In this document: piece by piece, positions 28,201 to 37,592 of the stretch
Layout of the letters: every line of letters starts with the position of its first letter
How positions within the stretch are numbered: position 1 is the first letter of the stretch
Source: Nevskia sp035651715
GTDB taxonomy: Bacteria; Pseudomonadota; Gammaproteobacteria; Nevskiales; Nevskiaceae
DNA: 64,000 bases
NCBI GenBank assembly: GCA_035651715.1
Contig: DASRFD010000047.1
Location: 1 to 64,000 of the forward strand
Reading direction: 5' to 3'
Position numbers and translations under genes: made by a program
Notes under the pieces: generated by a model
Database searches by the model: none
What the model saw: the letters and a program-made list of their open reading frames with translations, nothing else
What the model was told of the DNA's origin: nothing

Positions 28201-30231
28201 TCAGCGCACCTCCGGCTTTTGCGCGTGGCGGACGTTGTCGATCTGCGACAGCAGCCCTTCCCAACTCACCTCGCGCGAGTAGCCGATGACGTTGATCCGC
28301 GGCAGCCAGCGGCCGGTGACGAGGTAGTAACCGTCACGCGGCGCCGGCCCCAGGCCATCCATGTGGCAGATGCCGTTGGCGAGTTCGCAGCTCCAGCCGA
28401 TGCGGTCGTAGTCGAAGTCCTTGAACAGGCCCATGAAGCCGCGCGACAGCACGCCGGTCGGCCCGTTGCCGATGGACGAGATGTTGTCGATGGCGCGCTG
28501 CGAGATGCGATGGCGCGAAGAGTCACCTGCGGGGGTATGGATGCTGGCTTTGAACGCCACCGGTTGCCAGGCCAGCAGGCGCAGCGCCTCGACGTCGCCG
28601 TCGAGCCGCCCCTCGATGCGGCCGAAGGAAAAGGCGCCGGTCAATTCGGCCAGGTCGAGCCCGCGCAGGCGCAGATCCGCCGCCAATTCCGGAAGCGGGC
28701 CGAACGGATCGCGGATGCGCAGGCCGGAAACAGCGATATGGCCATCGAAGGCCTCTGCCCCGAGCACGCCGTCGAGCAGCAGCACGCGATCCTGCAGGCT
28801 CAGGCCCGGCAGGTGACCCGAGAGCTTGCCGGAAAAGATCGGCCAGCCCAGTGCCCGGCACAGCTGATCCAGGCTGATCGGTTCGATATCGGCCTCGAAC
28901 TGTGCAGCCAGTTGAGGTTCGCCGATATGCTGCAGCGCGAGGCGGCCGATTCGAAATGCACCATCCAGCACCGGCTGGCGGAAGGCGGCGCTCAGTTCGA
29001 GGCTGCGGCCGCTACTCCTGAAACGCAGGCCCGCTGCCGCGAGCGGCAGCTTGCCGAAGCGCGCAGCGCGCCAATCGAGCCGGGAGTCCTGCGGCGCACC
29101 GGAGGCGCTCCAGCCGACGTGGCCGTTCAAGCCCTGCAGCGCCAGACCCAGGCGCTGCGAGTCCAGCGACATCTCTCGCAGGGCGAGGACCAACTGCTGC
29201 GGCTGGCCCTCGCGTACACTGGCGCTGAGCACGGCGCTGCCGCCGGTCTGCAGGCTTTCATAGGATTTGCCTGCGAGGAATGGCTTGAGGTACGTGTCGA
29301 AAAAACCGGGGAAAGTGGCGGTGAGGGATTTGACCTCCAGCGTGGCCGATGCCGCGGGCCGCGCCGTCTCCAGGCTGCCGGCCAGCTCGCCCTCAGCCAC
29401 GCCGGCGTGGCTGAAAGTGAGGCGGTCGAGTTCGATCCGGTCCGGGCTGCGACGCCAGCTCAAATCCACGCTGCCCTGCAATGGATGCGCGCCGAAATCG
29501 CCGAACAGTGGCTCCCAGTAGAGCTGCCCCAGCGGCAATGCGAACCGCGCCTGCACCCGCGTGACCTGGTTATCGCGGCTCAAGGTTCCGTCGATGTCGG
29601 CGGCGAGCTTTTCTCCTGCCCTCTGCCCACTGGGCTCGCTCAGACTCAGCCCAGACAGCTGCAAACGATAGCGTGCGGACAGGCGCTGGCCCGGGCGCAG
29701 CAGCGCTTGCAGATCTAGGCCGGCCCGCCCGGCGATGCTGAAAGACTGGTGCATCCCCCAGGCGGAAAGTGCCGCCGCCAGCTTGGTCAGGTCCAGCCCC
29801 GGCGACTGCAGGCCAGCTTGCAGGTCCTGCCCGTCCTGCTTCAACTGCAGCGACAGCGGCCCCAGGGCGGTGCTGAGCCGTGCGCTTTCGAAACTCCACG
29901 ACCCCGCACTGGTGTAAGTGGAGCGCAAGGCGCCGGACACCAGGCCAAGCCCGGGAATGCGCGCCGACAGGCTGCCGCGCTCGCAGTGGATCACCGGGGA
30001 CGGCACGACGCTGGGACAATCAATGCGGATGGCGGTGATCACTCCCGGGAAGCCGGTGACGGTGGCGCGCTCGACCAGCAGCTGCGCCGCACCGCGCGGA
30101 TCGTAGTTGAGCTCAAGCCCTTGCGCCTGCCACTGCGGACCATCGATTCGCGCGGCCGACAGGCCCAGGGTCGCCGCCAGGGCGACCGGGGAGCAGAACA
30201 ACCCCGGGGAAATCAGAAGCAGGCGGCGCAT
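28201..30231 (-). CDS. YdbH-like AsmA/TamB-type envelope protein
   Basis: A 676-residue secreted or membrane-anchored protein with an N-terminal hydrophobic signal (LLISPGLFCSPVALAATLGL). Long runs of alternating beta-strand sequence (LPLAAAGLRFRSSGRSLELS and many similar) are typical of the repeating beta-groove of AsmA/TamB/YdbH bridge proteins. The C-terminus (DYDRIGWSCELANGICHMDG, YYLVTGRWLPRINVIGYSRE) is conserved in YdbH-like proteins. Such proteins form hydrophobic conduits between membranes. The length is somewhat short against E. coli YdbH (about 880). Pairing with the downstream DUF1318 lipoprotein strengthens the call. Confidence 0.7.
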   Translation of the reverse strand: MRRLLLISPGLFCSPVALAATLGLSAARIDGPQWQAQGLELNYDPRGAAQLLVERATVTGFPGVITAIRIDCPSVVPSPVIHCERGSLSARIPGLGLVSGALRSTYTSAGSWSFESARLSTALGPLSLQLKQDGQDLQAGLQSPGLDLTKLAAALSAWGMHQSFSIAGRAGLDLQALLRPGQRLSARYRLQLSGLSLSEPSGQRAGEKLAADIDGTLSRDNQVTRVQARFALPLGQLYWEPLFGDFGAHPLQGSVDLSWRRSPDRIELDRLTFSHAGVAEGELAGSLETARPAASATLEVKSLTATFPGFFDTYLKPFLAGKSYESLQTGGSAVLSASVREGQPQQLVLALREMSLDSQRLGLALQGLNGHVGWSASGAPQDSRLDWRAARFGKLPLAAAGLRFRSSGRSLELSAAFRQPVLDGAFRIGRLALQHIGEPQLAAQFEADIEPISLDQLCRALGWPIFSGKLSGHLPGLSLQDRVLLLDGVLGAEAFDGHIAVSGLRIRDPFGPLPELAADLRLRGLDLAELTGAFSFGRIEGRLDGDVEALRLLAWQPVAFKASIHTPAGDSSRHRISQRAIDNISSIGNGPTGVLSRGFMGLFKDFDYDRIGWSCELANGICHMDGLGPAPRDGYYLVTGRWLPRINVIGYSREVSWEGLLSQIDNVRHAQKPEVR

Positions 30232-30462
30232 GGGGCATCATCGCATGCGCTGGAGGCGATGCGGCGCCCGAATCAGCACGATGGCGAGCGGGGAATTGAT
30301 GATTCTGTAGAGATGACAGGACACTGACCAACGAAGTGCTCAACGAATGACTCGTGTGTTCGCAGGCTACTGACCAGCCAGCGTGGATACGTGCCAGAAA
30401 AGCCTTTAAAGACGGGTGTTATGTAAAAATGCCGGCTCCTAAGCTCATTCGTCCCACGTCCA

Positions 30463-30900
30463 ATGCCGAATATCGCCTCCGTACTGAAAAGCGAAATCTC
30501 ACGCCTGTCGAAGAGGGCTGCGCGGCAGCAGGTCGCCCCCGTTCAGTTGTCGGCTTCCCAGCTACGCAAGCAGGTGTCGGCCTTAAGAAAGCAGATACAG
30601 GCGCTTGGGCGGGAAATCGCGGAAATGAAGCGCAGCGCGGCACGCCCGGCGGCCTCTGCCCCGGCTGTCGATGAGAACAAGCTTCGTTTCACCGCAAAAG
30701 GCTTGCGGTCCATGCGAAGCCGGCTTGATCTGAGCGCGGCGGATTTCGGCCGCTTGCTCAACGTGGGGGCCCAGACGATCTATAACTGGGAAACCGAAAA
30801 GACCAAGCCGCGGCCCGCTCAGTTGCCGGCAATTGCGGCGCTGCGCAAGATCGGCAAGCGTGAAGCCCGTGCACGGCTTGCAGAAGCCGACGCCGGGTAG
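30463..30900 (+). CDS. HTH protein with N-terminal coiled coil (145 aa)
   Basis: Residues ~1–70 are basic heptad-rich coiled coil (SQLRKQVSALRKQIQALGRE). Residues ~75–135 form an XRE-like HTH (RFTAKGLRSMRSRLDLSAAD, FGRLLNVGAQTIYNWETEKT, KPRPAQLPAIAALRKIGKRE). Single-gene HTH proteins of this architecture are widespread in proteobacteria with unknown targets. It is monocistronic, flanked by 231 bp upstream and 270 bp downstream of non-coding DNA. Confidence 0.78.
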   Translation: MPNIASVLKSEISRLSKRAARQQVAPVQLSASQLRKQVSALRKQIQALGREIAEMKRSAARPAASAPAVDENKLRFTAKGLRSMRSRLDLSAADFGRLLNVGAQTIYNWETEKTKPRPAQLPAIAALRKIGKREARARLAEADAG

Positions 30901-31170
30901 TCAGGCCCGGCGCCGATTCGTCCTGTTATCACGGATAGGGGAGACGCCCTAATTCAAGGCCATCCGCAAGGATGGCCTGGGCGGCGCCGACTTCCCCGGC
31001 CGGCTAACCGCGGTACCGCCGTTCCGGCCGGTACCGCGCCGCACGTCGGCCGGCGTTGACCTTCCGGAGCCCGCTGCGGGCATCGCGGGCCCGCTGACGT
31101 AGCATTCAGGTCGCGCCGCGATCGTCCGCCGTCTTGGCCGATACCGCGTTCGGGGCGCGGGTACACGGAC

Positions 31171-33153
31171 ATGACCGCATCGATTCATCAGCTCAAGGCG
31201 CCCGCGGCGGATCCCGCCGGGGCGGAGACCGCAACACCGCTGAGCGACCGCCTGCAGGGGGCCTTCAGCGCCGAGGCGCTGGCCCTTCTCGACCGTTTTC
31301 TCGACGCGGCAGACGACCGCCTGTTCCGGCAGTCCGGCGGCGACCATCAGGCCGGCGCGCTCGACGCCATGCGCCTGCTGCGGACGGAACGCCCGGCCCT
31401 GCGCCAGCGTTTCGCCGCAGCCGTGGCGGCCCAGCTGCGGCCGGGCTGGCGCCCGCATGCCATCGCCAGCACCGCGCAGTCCCATTCGCTGCGGCTGATC
31501 GACGACCGCGTGATGGAAGAGCGGCTGGCGCTGCAGACCACCTGCCAGCGGCTGGAAAACAGCTGCGCCGGCGCGCTGTTCGATCTGAAGAACCGCCTGG
31601 AGGCCGGCCGCCGCCGCTTCGGCCTGCGGCTGCTCGACGTGCAGTTCGCCCCGACGGCCCTGTGCCTGGCCCTGGCCGAGGCGCTGCGCTCCGTCGAGCT
31701 GGACGTCGAGCTGCTGGTGGTCGTGCTGAAGATTTTCGAGCAGGCCGCCCGCGACAGCCTGGAGGCGAGCTATGCCGTCCTGAACCGGCTGCTCGGCGAG
31801 CATGGCCTTGGCGGCGAGCCGGTGGCGGCGCAGCCGGCGCCGGCCGCACGCGGTCCCGCGCAGCAGCAGCCCGCCGCCGCCCTGCCGGCGGATGCCGCCA
31901 GCCTGGCCATCCGCGCCATCGCCGCCAACGCCGGCGCGCTCGAATCCCTGCTGCGGCTGCACGGCGCGGCGGCGCCGGCGAGCCCGCTGGACAGCCAGCT
32001 GCACGAGGCCATCGACGCGGCGCGCGGCGGCGCCAAGGCGGAATGGGCGGAAGCCGTCCTGCTCCGCGCCGCCGCCACCTCCTGGCTGGTCGACGACATC
32101 CTGGTCGATTCCAAGGTGCCGTCCGACCTGCGCGACGGGCTGGAAAGCCTGCGCGGGCCGCTGGCCCGCGCCTCGCTGGTCGAGGACAATTTCATCCGCG
32201 ATGCCGAACACCCCTTGCGCAAGCTGGCCCGCGACGTGGCGACGCTGGCCGCCACCGCACGCATCGTCCCGCCGAAGGAGCAGTCCGGCATCCGCGACTT
32301 CATCACCGAGATGGGCTTCACGCTGGAGCGCGAGCTGCCTGCCCGTGACTTGCGCGCCACCGCCGGAGTCGACGAGCGCACCGTGCAGTGTTTTTCGGAG
32401 ACGGCGCGGGAAGCCGGCGCCCAGCGCCGCAACGCGCTGGTGCGGCGCGCCACCGAAATCGCCGGCGAGACCGTCGCCCGCGCCGTGGAGCGGCAGCTGG
32501 CGGGCGCCAGCCTGCCCGAAAAGGTGACGCTGGCCCTGGAAAAAGGGTTCGGCCCCCTGCTCGGCCTGGTGCTGTTGCGCACCAGCCGCGGCTCCGCCGC
32601 CTTCACCCAGGCCCTGGGCCTGCTGGAGGAGTTCGTCGCGGCAATCGCGCACGGCGTTCCGCCCGGAGCGGCCGGCATGGTCGACCGCACCGTCGGCGCC
32701 GCCTCCAGCGCCGGCCTGTCCGGCAGCTTCCAGAACGGCATCCGCGCCCTGCTGCAGGACGCGCTGGATTGCGCGCCCGTAGTGACCGCTGCCGCCGGGG
32801 CCGCGGCGGCCCGGCATGATCCCTGGAATCCGGCGCCCGGCCTGGAGGTCGGCGAGATTTCATGCGGCGAGCTGGAATCCTGCGCACGCGAGTTGTTCGT
32901 GCCGGGCAACTGGTTCCGCCTGCGCACCCAGGACGAGGGCGGCGCCGCCCGCTGGATGCAGGTCGAGCACTGCGACGTCGCCAGCGGTCAGGTCGCCTTC
33001 GCGGATGCCTTCGGCCGGCGCCAGGCGGTGCGCCGGTTGCATCTTCTGGTGTTCGAGCTGGTCTCCGGCCAGTGCGAGCCGATCGGCTGCAGCCGGCACG
33101 GCGACCGCGCGATGTCCCGGCTGCAGCGGACGCTGACCCCGGCCGCGGCCTGA
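31171..33153 (+). CDS. DUF1631 family protein
   Basis: A 660-residue cytoplasmic protein. The opening (EALALLDRFLDAADDRLFRQ, DAMRLLRTERPALRQRFAAA), the middle (EDNFIRDAEHPLRKLARDVA) and the C-terminal beta-rich domain (LFVPGNWFRLRTQDEGGAAR, VFELVSGQCEPIGC) follow the DUF1631 layout. The C-terminal domain is PilZ-like in appearance, with a 'GdWf.l' strand. The function of DUF1631 is not established. The gene is convergent with luxR, only 8 bp apart, with no hairpin between them that I can see. Confidence 0.8.
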   Translation: MTASIHQLKAPAADPAGAETATPLSDRLQGAFSAEALALLDRFLDAADDRLFRQSGGDHQAGALDAMRLLRTERPALRQRFAAAVAAQLRPGWRPHAIASTAQSHSLRLIDDRVMEERLALQTTCQRLENSCAGALFDLKNRLEAGRRRFGLRLLDVQFAPTALCLALAEALRSVELDVELLVVVLKIFEQAARDSLEASYAVLNRLLGEHGLGGEPVAAQPAPAARGPAQQQPAAALPADAASLAIRAIAANAGALESLLRLHGAAAPASPLDSQLHEAIDAARGGAKAEWAEAVLLRAAATSWLVDDILVDSKVPSDLRDGLESLRGPLARASLVEDNFIRDAEHPLRKLARDVATLAATARIVPPKEQSGIRDFITEMGFTLERELPARDLRATAGVDERTVQCFSETAREAGAQRRNALVRRATEIAGETVARAVERQLAGASLPEKVTLALEKGFGPLLGLVLLRTSRGSAAFTQALGLLEEFVAAIAHGVPPGAAGMVDRTVGAASSAGLSGSFQNGIRALLQDALDCAPVVTAAAGAAAARHDPWNPAPGLEVGEISCGELESCARELFVPGNWFRLRTQDEGGAARWMQVEHCDVASGQVAFADAFGRRQAVRRLHLLVFELVSGQCEPIGCSRHGDRAMSRLQRTLTPAAA

Positions 33154-33161
33154 CCTGCGCT

Positions 33162-33941
33162 TCAGTCGAGCTCGACCAGCTTCTGCGACTGCTTCATCTG
33201 CTGCGGGTAGGGGCCCGCGTCGAGCTGGCCCAGCATGGCGGCCAGGGCGATGGCGTGCTGGCGGCTGCGCGCACCGAGCTTTTCCATGGCGTGGTTGAGA
33301 TGGAACACCGCCGTGCGCTCGGTGATGTGCAGGTCCTGCCCGATCGCCGAAGCGCTGTATCCCTGGGCTGCCCGGCTCAGGCACTCGCGTTCGCGACCGC
33401 TCAGCCTGGGGGTATGCACCTCGAACTCGCCGTCGCGCGAGACCAGCCCGCACAGCCGCTCGTGCAGATGCAGGGCCAGCCAGTGGGCATCGCCGTACAG
33501 CCGGCTCAGGCCGCCCGAAGCCTGCGGCAGCGGCGCTTCCCGCGCCAGTGAAAGCAGCGAGAAATTGCCGTGCGCGCCGTGGATCGGCACGGTGAACCCG
33601 TGGCGCAGCCCGTGCGCGGCGGCATCCTCGAAAAAGCGCCTGACCGGCGGTGAACTCTGGTCGAGCTCATCCCAGGAAAACGGCCGCACCCGGCCCAGGG
33701 CGCTGGCCAGCACCGGATCGATGGTCATGTAGCCGCAGGCGTCGTAGCGGACCCGCCATTCCTTGGGGTAGCCGCTGATGATGAACTGGGCGGGACGGCT
33801 GATGGAAACGACGACCCGCAAGCCGAGCAGGAAATGCGGGAAGCCCAGAGCATGCGCGACGCTGCGGCAGGCCGATCCGGCCTCGGACACCGTGCCGCAC
33901 TTGCGAATTGCCTCAATCAGTTCCGCATCCCACTCCGGCAC
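33162..33941 (-). CDS. luxR: LuxR-family autoinducer-binding regulator
   Basis: A 259-residue regulator. Residues ~20–165 are an autoinducer-binding domain (ACRSVAHALGFPHFLLGLRV, SGYPKEWRVRYDACGYMTID with conserved Trp/Tyr/Asp, and HGFTVPIHGAHGNFSLLSLA). Residues ~185–245 are the LuxR HTH (LSGRERECLSRAAQGYSASA, IGQDLHITERTAVFHLNHAM, EKLGARSRQHAIALA). I prefer the GTG at 33941, which has GGGAGG 4–5 nt upstream; an ATG at 34043 would add 34 unusual residues. The partner synthase gene lies 2.8 kb away on the same strand. It should bind the las-type boxes near luxI and the protease gene. Confidence 0.88.
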   Translation of the reverse strand: MPEWDAELIEAIRKCGTVSEAGSACRSVAHALGFPHFLLGLRVVVSISRPAQFIISGYPKEWRVRYDACGYMTIDPVLASALGRVRPFSWDELDQSSPPVRRFFEDAAAHGLRHGFTVPIHGAHGNFSLLSLAREAPLPQASGGLSRLYGDAHWLALHLHERLCGLVSRDGEFEVHTPRLSGRERECLSRAAQGYSASAIGQDLHITERTAVFHLNHAMEKLGARSRQHAIALAAMLGQLDAGPYPQQMKQSQKLVELD

Positions 33942-34308
33942 GTTGCCTCCCCACTCCCTGGTCGGTCCCACCGTCTCTTGAGCGAGCCATTGCCACGACG
34001 GTGCGATGCACTCGTTATACCCAGTATCGGACAGAGTGTCCATCGTTAATGTCCAGTGCGGGAGACATGGCCGGACGCGCTCCGCCGACGGCCGCGGGCG
34101 AGCTAAGTGCACGCCCCGGCGTTGCGCCAAGGTCGCGTGCCGCGTAACCGGTTGACTATACTGAGCTCGACGTCGATTCATTCAGGTCGAGGCGCGTGCC
34201 GCAGCACTTAGCGGCCCGGCGTATTTCGTAAAGTACCTCGCGGTGTAGACAAGGTGTCATGCATTTCGCGCACTAATCAGAAAATGGCGTCGTCGCGGGG
34301 ACGTTACG
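33942..34308. other. Divergent luxR–tetR intergenic region
   Basis: 367 bp between the divergent luxR and tetR genes (an alternative luxR start at 34043 would shorten it). It contains GGACA-GAG-TGTCC (34029–34041), a 5-bp inverted repeat that could be a TetR- or LuxR-bound site, and a TTGACT hexamer at about 34152. I see no las-type box with CTGTCA/TGACAG arms here, so direct AHL autoregulation of luxR is not supported by sequence. Confidence 0.4.
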
Positions 34309-34941
34309 ATGGGTTCGATCACGCGTACCAAGAAGACGGTCCGGACCGACCAGAAGGTCCGGGTGACGGCGCTGCTGCTCGAAGCCACGGAGCGGCTGAT
34401 CGCCAAGGGCAGCAGCTTCACCGAGCTGAGCGTCGAAAAGCTCAGCCGCGAAGCCGGCATCGCCCGCTCGACCTACTATCTGTACTTCAAGGACAAGGGC
34501 CAGCTGATCCAGGAGCTGGGGGCGGTGATTGCCGCGGAGCTGCTGCAGACTACCCAGCGCTGGTGGGATATCTCCTCCCAGGTCACCTTGCCGCAGCTGC
34601 GCCGCGCCATGCGCGAAACCCTGAAGATCTACCTGCACTACCAGGCGGTGTTCGCCTCGATGGCGGAAACCGCGGGCTACGATGCGGAGGTGCGGTCGGC
34701 CTTCGACCAGCTGCTCGAGGCCATGACCAGCAACTCGCTCCAGGCGTTGCGCGAAGGCCAGCGGCGCGGCACCATCCACCGCGACGTGACCGAGGACAGC
34801 TACATGGCCCTGGTCTGGATGACCGAGCGGTTCGCCTACCACCGGGTGCGTCGGGGCGGCGAAGCCGAGCTGGAGCGGGCCGCCAGGATCCTGGCCAACA
34901 TCATCTGGAGAGCGCTGTACCCGCCGGCGCGGACCCGATGA
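34309..34941 (+). CDS. TetR-family transcriptional regulator
   Basis: A 210-residue TetR protein. The N-terminal HTH is clear: ALLLEATERLIAKGSSFTEL, then SVEKLSREAGIARSTYYLYF and KDKGQLIQELG. The C-terminal ligand domain is all-helical. It is divergent from luxR and convergent with the metalloprotease group. Likely targets are its own promoter or neighbours; no effector can be deduced. Confidence 0.88.
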   Translation: MGSITRTKKTVRTDQKVRVTALLLEATERLIAKGSSFTELSVEKLSREAGIARSTYYLYFKDKGQLIQELGAVIAAELLQTTQRWWDISSQVTLPQLRRAMRETLKIYLHYQAVFASMAETAGYDAEVRSAFDQLLEAMTSNSLQALREGQRRGTIHRDVTEDSYMALVWMTERFAYHRVRRGGEAELERAARILANIIWRALYPPARTR

Positions 34942-34968
34942 CCGGTGGCCGCCGGCGGCGCGGCCTTC

Positions 34969-35163
34969 TCAAAAGAAGGGCATGCGGTAGATGATCGTAC
35001 CGAAGGCCTGGCTCAGGACGTGATGGAGCAGCAGGCCGAGCGTGCCGGACAGGGCCAGCCAGAGGATGCAGTCGATGCAGAGCAGGGGCCGGCCCCGGCG
35101 CCGGCTGGCGCCGTGATGGCGCCGAGCCGGCATCGGGGGCAGGAGCCAGGGCTGGTACGCCAT
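34969..35163 (-). CDS. Small membrane protein downstream of metalloprotease
   Basis: A 64-residue frame from the ATG at 35163 (MAYQPWLLPPMPARRHHGAS). It has a basic stretch and one hydrophobic helix (CIDCILWLALSGTLGLLLHH) ending RMPFF. An upstream in-frame ATG at 35211 would add 16 residues and overlap the protease stop. It is cotranscribed with the protease on position. An accessory role in sorting or export of that protease is possible but untested. Confidence 0.4.
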   Translation of the reverse strand: MAYQPWLLPPMPARRHHGASRRRGRPLLCIDCILWLALSGTLGLLLHHVLSQAFGTIIYRMPFF

Positions 35164-35204
35164 GCGGGATCGCGTGGCCCGCGCATTGCCGCGCGGCTGC
35201 GGCA

Positions 35205-36611
35205 TCACCACCCCGTCGGCCGGGCGGCAGCCGCGGCAAGGCGCCGCCGGACGCCGCGTGTGCCGAGCAGCGCCAGGAGCATGCCCAGCGCCGCGGGGTC
35301 CAAGCTGCCGCCACCGCCGCCACTCCCACCGCCGCCGCCACCACCGTTGGTGCTCTTGGTGTCGCCCGAACTCCCCCCGTTCGCCACGCCGCGCGCGTAC
35401 AGGTAGGCCGCGCCGGCCTGGTCGTCCGAGCGCAGGCTGGCGCCGCGTCCGTCGGCATGCATGGTGGGGCGCATCAAGGCGTCGTCCTGCGGCGTGCCCG
35501 GCGTGCAGGCGCTCTCGCCCTGGTCACCGCAGGGGTGGGCCAGCCCCAGCGCATGTCCCATTTCGTGCCCGAACACCTCTGCGGCGTCGGCGCCGAGGTG
35601 GCCGGTCATGAAGCAGGCGGTGCCCCGGCGCACCACCGTGTCGGCCTCGGTCATGCGCTGGAAGGTGTGGCCGTTGAACTGGCCGCTGCCGCTGGTCCGG
35701 TAGACCGTATAGGCGAGCACGCCGCCGGTGAGGCAGTTGAAGTCGCCGCCCAGCTCGTTGTTCGGATCATTGAACAGGATTTCGTTCACGCCGTCGGCCC
35801 TCGACAGGCCGCCGCTGGCGTTGCTGGTGCCGGCGAAAAAGAAATTGATGGTGCTGCCGAGATTGGTGTTCCAGGCCAGCAGTGCCTCTTCGAACTCGAG
35901 CAAGCCGCCGTCCAGCATGCCCTGCTGGCCGGCGCTGCTCATATAAAACCAGACGGTGCCGCCGTCGGCGAACTGGAACCAGCGGGCCGCCGGGCTGGCG
36001 ACGACGAACCGCGGCAGCAGCTTCGGCGCCAGGGGTTCGCTGTTCCAATAGCCGCTGTCGGCCGGCTGGCCGGCAAGCTGCGCGCGCAGCCACGCGGTGA
36101 AGGCAGCGAAGTCGCGATGCGCCTGTGCCGGCTCGGTGTCGCAATCGCCGCACACATTCTCGGCATCCGCCAGGTCGCGCACCAGCACCGGCGTTCCGCT
36201 GAGGGTGAGCCCGAGCGTGAACGCCCCGAGCGACAGCTCGATGACGCCGTAGCTGCCGTCGTCGAGCTTGCGCAGGAACAGCGTCACGTTGTCGCCCACC
36301 GCGAAATGCGGCGCCCCCGGCACCGTCACCGCGCCGCTGAGCAGACTGTCGAAGGCTCCGGGCACCTCCACCACCACCGAAGGACCGGTGGCGCCCTTGA
36401 TCTGCTGCTGCACCTGCACCACGTATTGCGTGGCCAGCAGCGCCGCGCCCGGCTGCGGCCCCGCGGCGCTGACCGTGCCGGAAACCACCGCGTCGGCCTC
36501 CGCCAGCAGGGCCGAATCCTGGATGGGCATGTAGCTCATCGCCTGCGCCGGCGACGCGCAAGCCAGGCTGATGAGTAGGAAGGATACAACGGCAACGGCA
36601 ATTTTGTTCAT
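35205..36611 (-). CDS. Secreted matrixin-like metalloprotease with GlyGly-CTERM-type tail
   Basis: A 468-residue exported protein with signal peptide (AVAVVSFLLISLACASPAQA). The zinc motif HEMGHALGLAH (about residues 349–359) is the HExxHxxGxxH metzincin signature, followed by a downstream Met (DDALMRPTMH) as Met-turn. Several Cys pairs suggest disulfides. The C-terminus is a glycine run, then SLDPAALGMLLALLGTRGVRR: a Gly-rich spacer, hydrophobic helix and Arg cluster, matching GlyGly-CTERM-type sorting tails cleaved by rhombosortase. A las-type box sits 134 bp upstream of its start, so quorum-dependent expression is likely. Confidence 0.85.
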   Translation of the reverse strand: MNKIAVAVVSFLLISLACASPAQAMSYMPIQDSALLAEADAVVSGTVSAAGPQPGAALLATQYVVQVQQQIKGATGPSVVVEVPGAFDSLLSGAVTVPGAPHFAVGDNVTLFLRKLDDGSYGVIELSLGAFTLGLTLSGTPVLVRDLADAENVCGDCDTEPAQAHRDFAAFTAWLRAQLAGQPADSGYWNSEPLAPKLLPRFVVASPAARWFQFADGGTVWFYMSSAGQQGMLDGGLLEFEEALLAWNTNLGSTINFFFAGTSNASGGLSRADGVNEILFNDPNNELGGDFNCLTGGVLAYTVYRTSGSGQFNGHTFQRMTEADTVVRRGTACFMTGHLGADAAEVFGHEMGHALGLAHPCGDQGESACTPGTPQDDALMRPTMHADGRGASLRSDDQAGAAYLYARGVANGGSSGDTKSTNGGGGGGGSGGGGGSLDPAALGMLLALLGTRGVRRRLAAAAARPTGW

Positions 36612-36744
36612 CAGCGCTCTCCGGATGGTTGAGCAGGACGGATGGCTGGAATGCGTGGTACGAATCTCCCGAAGGCTTGGCTCGATATGCTTCTCGAGTG
36701 GTGATCTGCGTGGTGTTTTATAGCGGCAGGAGAGACGGCGAAAG

Positions 36745-36760
36745 CTGTCATATCTGACAG
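36745..36760. promoter_or_regulatory. las/lux-type box upstream of metalloprotease
   Basis: CTGTCATATCTGACAG: perfect 6-bp arms CTGTCA/TGACAG around TATC. This is the form of Las/Rhl/Lux boxes (CT-N12-AG). It lies 29 bp after the luxI stop and 134 bp before the protease ATG. It shares CTGTCA-N4-(T/A)(G/A)ACAG with the box upstream of luxI. Confidence 0.7.
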
Positions 36761-36788
36761 GCGCGGGGCGGACCGGGCGCAGGCCCGG

Positions 36789-37397
36789 TCAGGCAGCCTG
36801 CTTCAGGTGCAGCGGTGTTCCGAGGATGACGTGACGCGTGTGCGCGTCGATGTCGAGGAAGCAGGCCACCGAGCGGACCCGGCCGATGCGTTGCGGCGGC
36901 CCGAAGCGGTGCAGGACCATGCCGGTGTTGGCCAGCAGGCGCTCGACCGCTACGCTGACGACCATGACGTAGCGTCCGATGTCGTGGTGCACCGCGTACT
37001 GGATGGCGTGGCGCACCAGCGCGCGCGCGGTGTCGTTGAAGCCGAAGCCGGGCTGGTCGGCGCGCTCCTCGTCCACGGCGAAGCGGCTGATCTCCCAGAT
37101 GTCCGGGCGCACCGGCGCCGGCGTGCCGCCGAGCAGCTGCGGAAAGACGTCCTTCATCATGTAGGGCAGCGTCGTCGGCCGCAGCCGCCAGCCGCCGATG
37201 ATGTCGCCGCGGCCGTCCGTGGCCAGCTGGTAGACGTTGCGGTCGTCGTCGAACTCGTCGATTTCGCGCCCGTTCGCCACCTTCACGTCCCAGCCCAGGC
37301 GCTCGAAAAACACCCGATAGCGCAGGCGGTACATGGGGTCGGCGCAGCGCGCCGCGAAAGCCGGGTCCGACAAGGTGCCGTTGATGATTCCGGTCAT
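36789..37397 (-). CDS. luxI: LuxI-family acyl-homoserine lactone synthase
   Basis: A 202-residue LuxI homologue. Conserved features are present: the N-terminal RLRYRVFFERLGWDV (R, F, W), GREIDEFDDDRNVYQLATDG (E/D core), GGWRLRPTT, then DIWEISRFAVDEE with the ExSRF motif. It makes an N-acyl-homoserine lactone from SAM and an acyl carrier; chain length cannot be read from sequence. The ATG has AGGGAGAGG just upstream. A las-type box lies 67 bp before the start, consistent with positive feedback through LuxR. Confidence 0.92.
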   Translation of the reverse strand: MTGIINGTLSDPAFAARCADPMYRLRYRVFFERLGWDVKVANGREIDEFDDDRNVYQLATDGRGDIIGGWRLRPTTLPYMMKDVFPQLLGGTPAPVRPDIWEISRFAVDEERADQPGFGFNDTARALVRHAIQYAVHHDIGRYVMVVSVAVERLLANTGMVLHRFGPPQRIGRVRSVACFLDIDAHTRHVILGTPLHLKQAA

Positions 37398-37463
37398 GTG
37401 CCTCTCCCTGAGTTGAGTTGTAGTCGGTGAAGAAGAGGTAAATGGAATTTCGGCGCGGCGTAA

Positions 37464-37479
37464 CTGTCAGATCTAACAG
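37464..37479. promoter_or_regulatory. las/lux-type box upstream of luxI
   Basis: CTGTCAGATCTAACAG is a 16-bp near-palindrome (one mismatched pair per arm set), in the divergent region between luxI (start 37397) and the membrane–GAF gene (start 37593). The centre is about 75 bp from luxI, compatible with class II or class I LuxR activation. It could also serve the divergent gene. Confidence 0.72.
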
Positions 37480-37592
37480 GGGTAGTTGAGTGGTTAACAA
37501 ATGGTTAAAGTGCCGGCCGACCATGCGCGGCACTGCGGCGTTATAACCGGCGTGGGGCCGGTGGGCGGCCCGCACCGTTCCGAGGGCAAGCC

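Noticed and set aside
28219..29718. A 499-codon + strand frame
   Set aside because: Antisense to the YdbH-like gene, Gln/Ala/Arg-rich, no domain.
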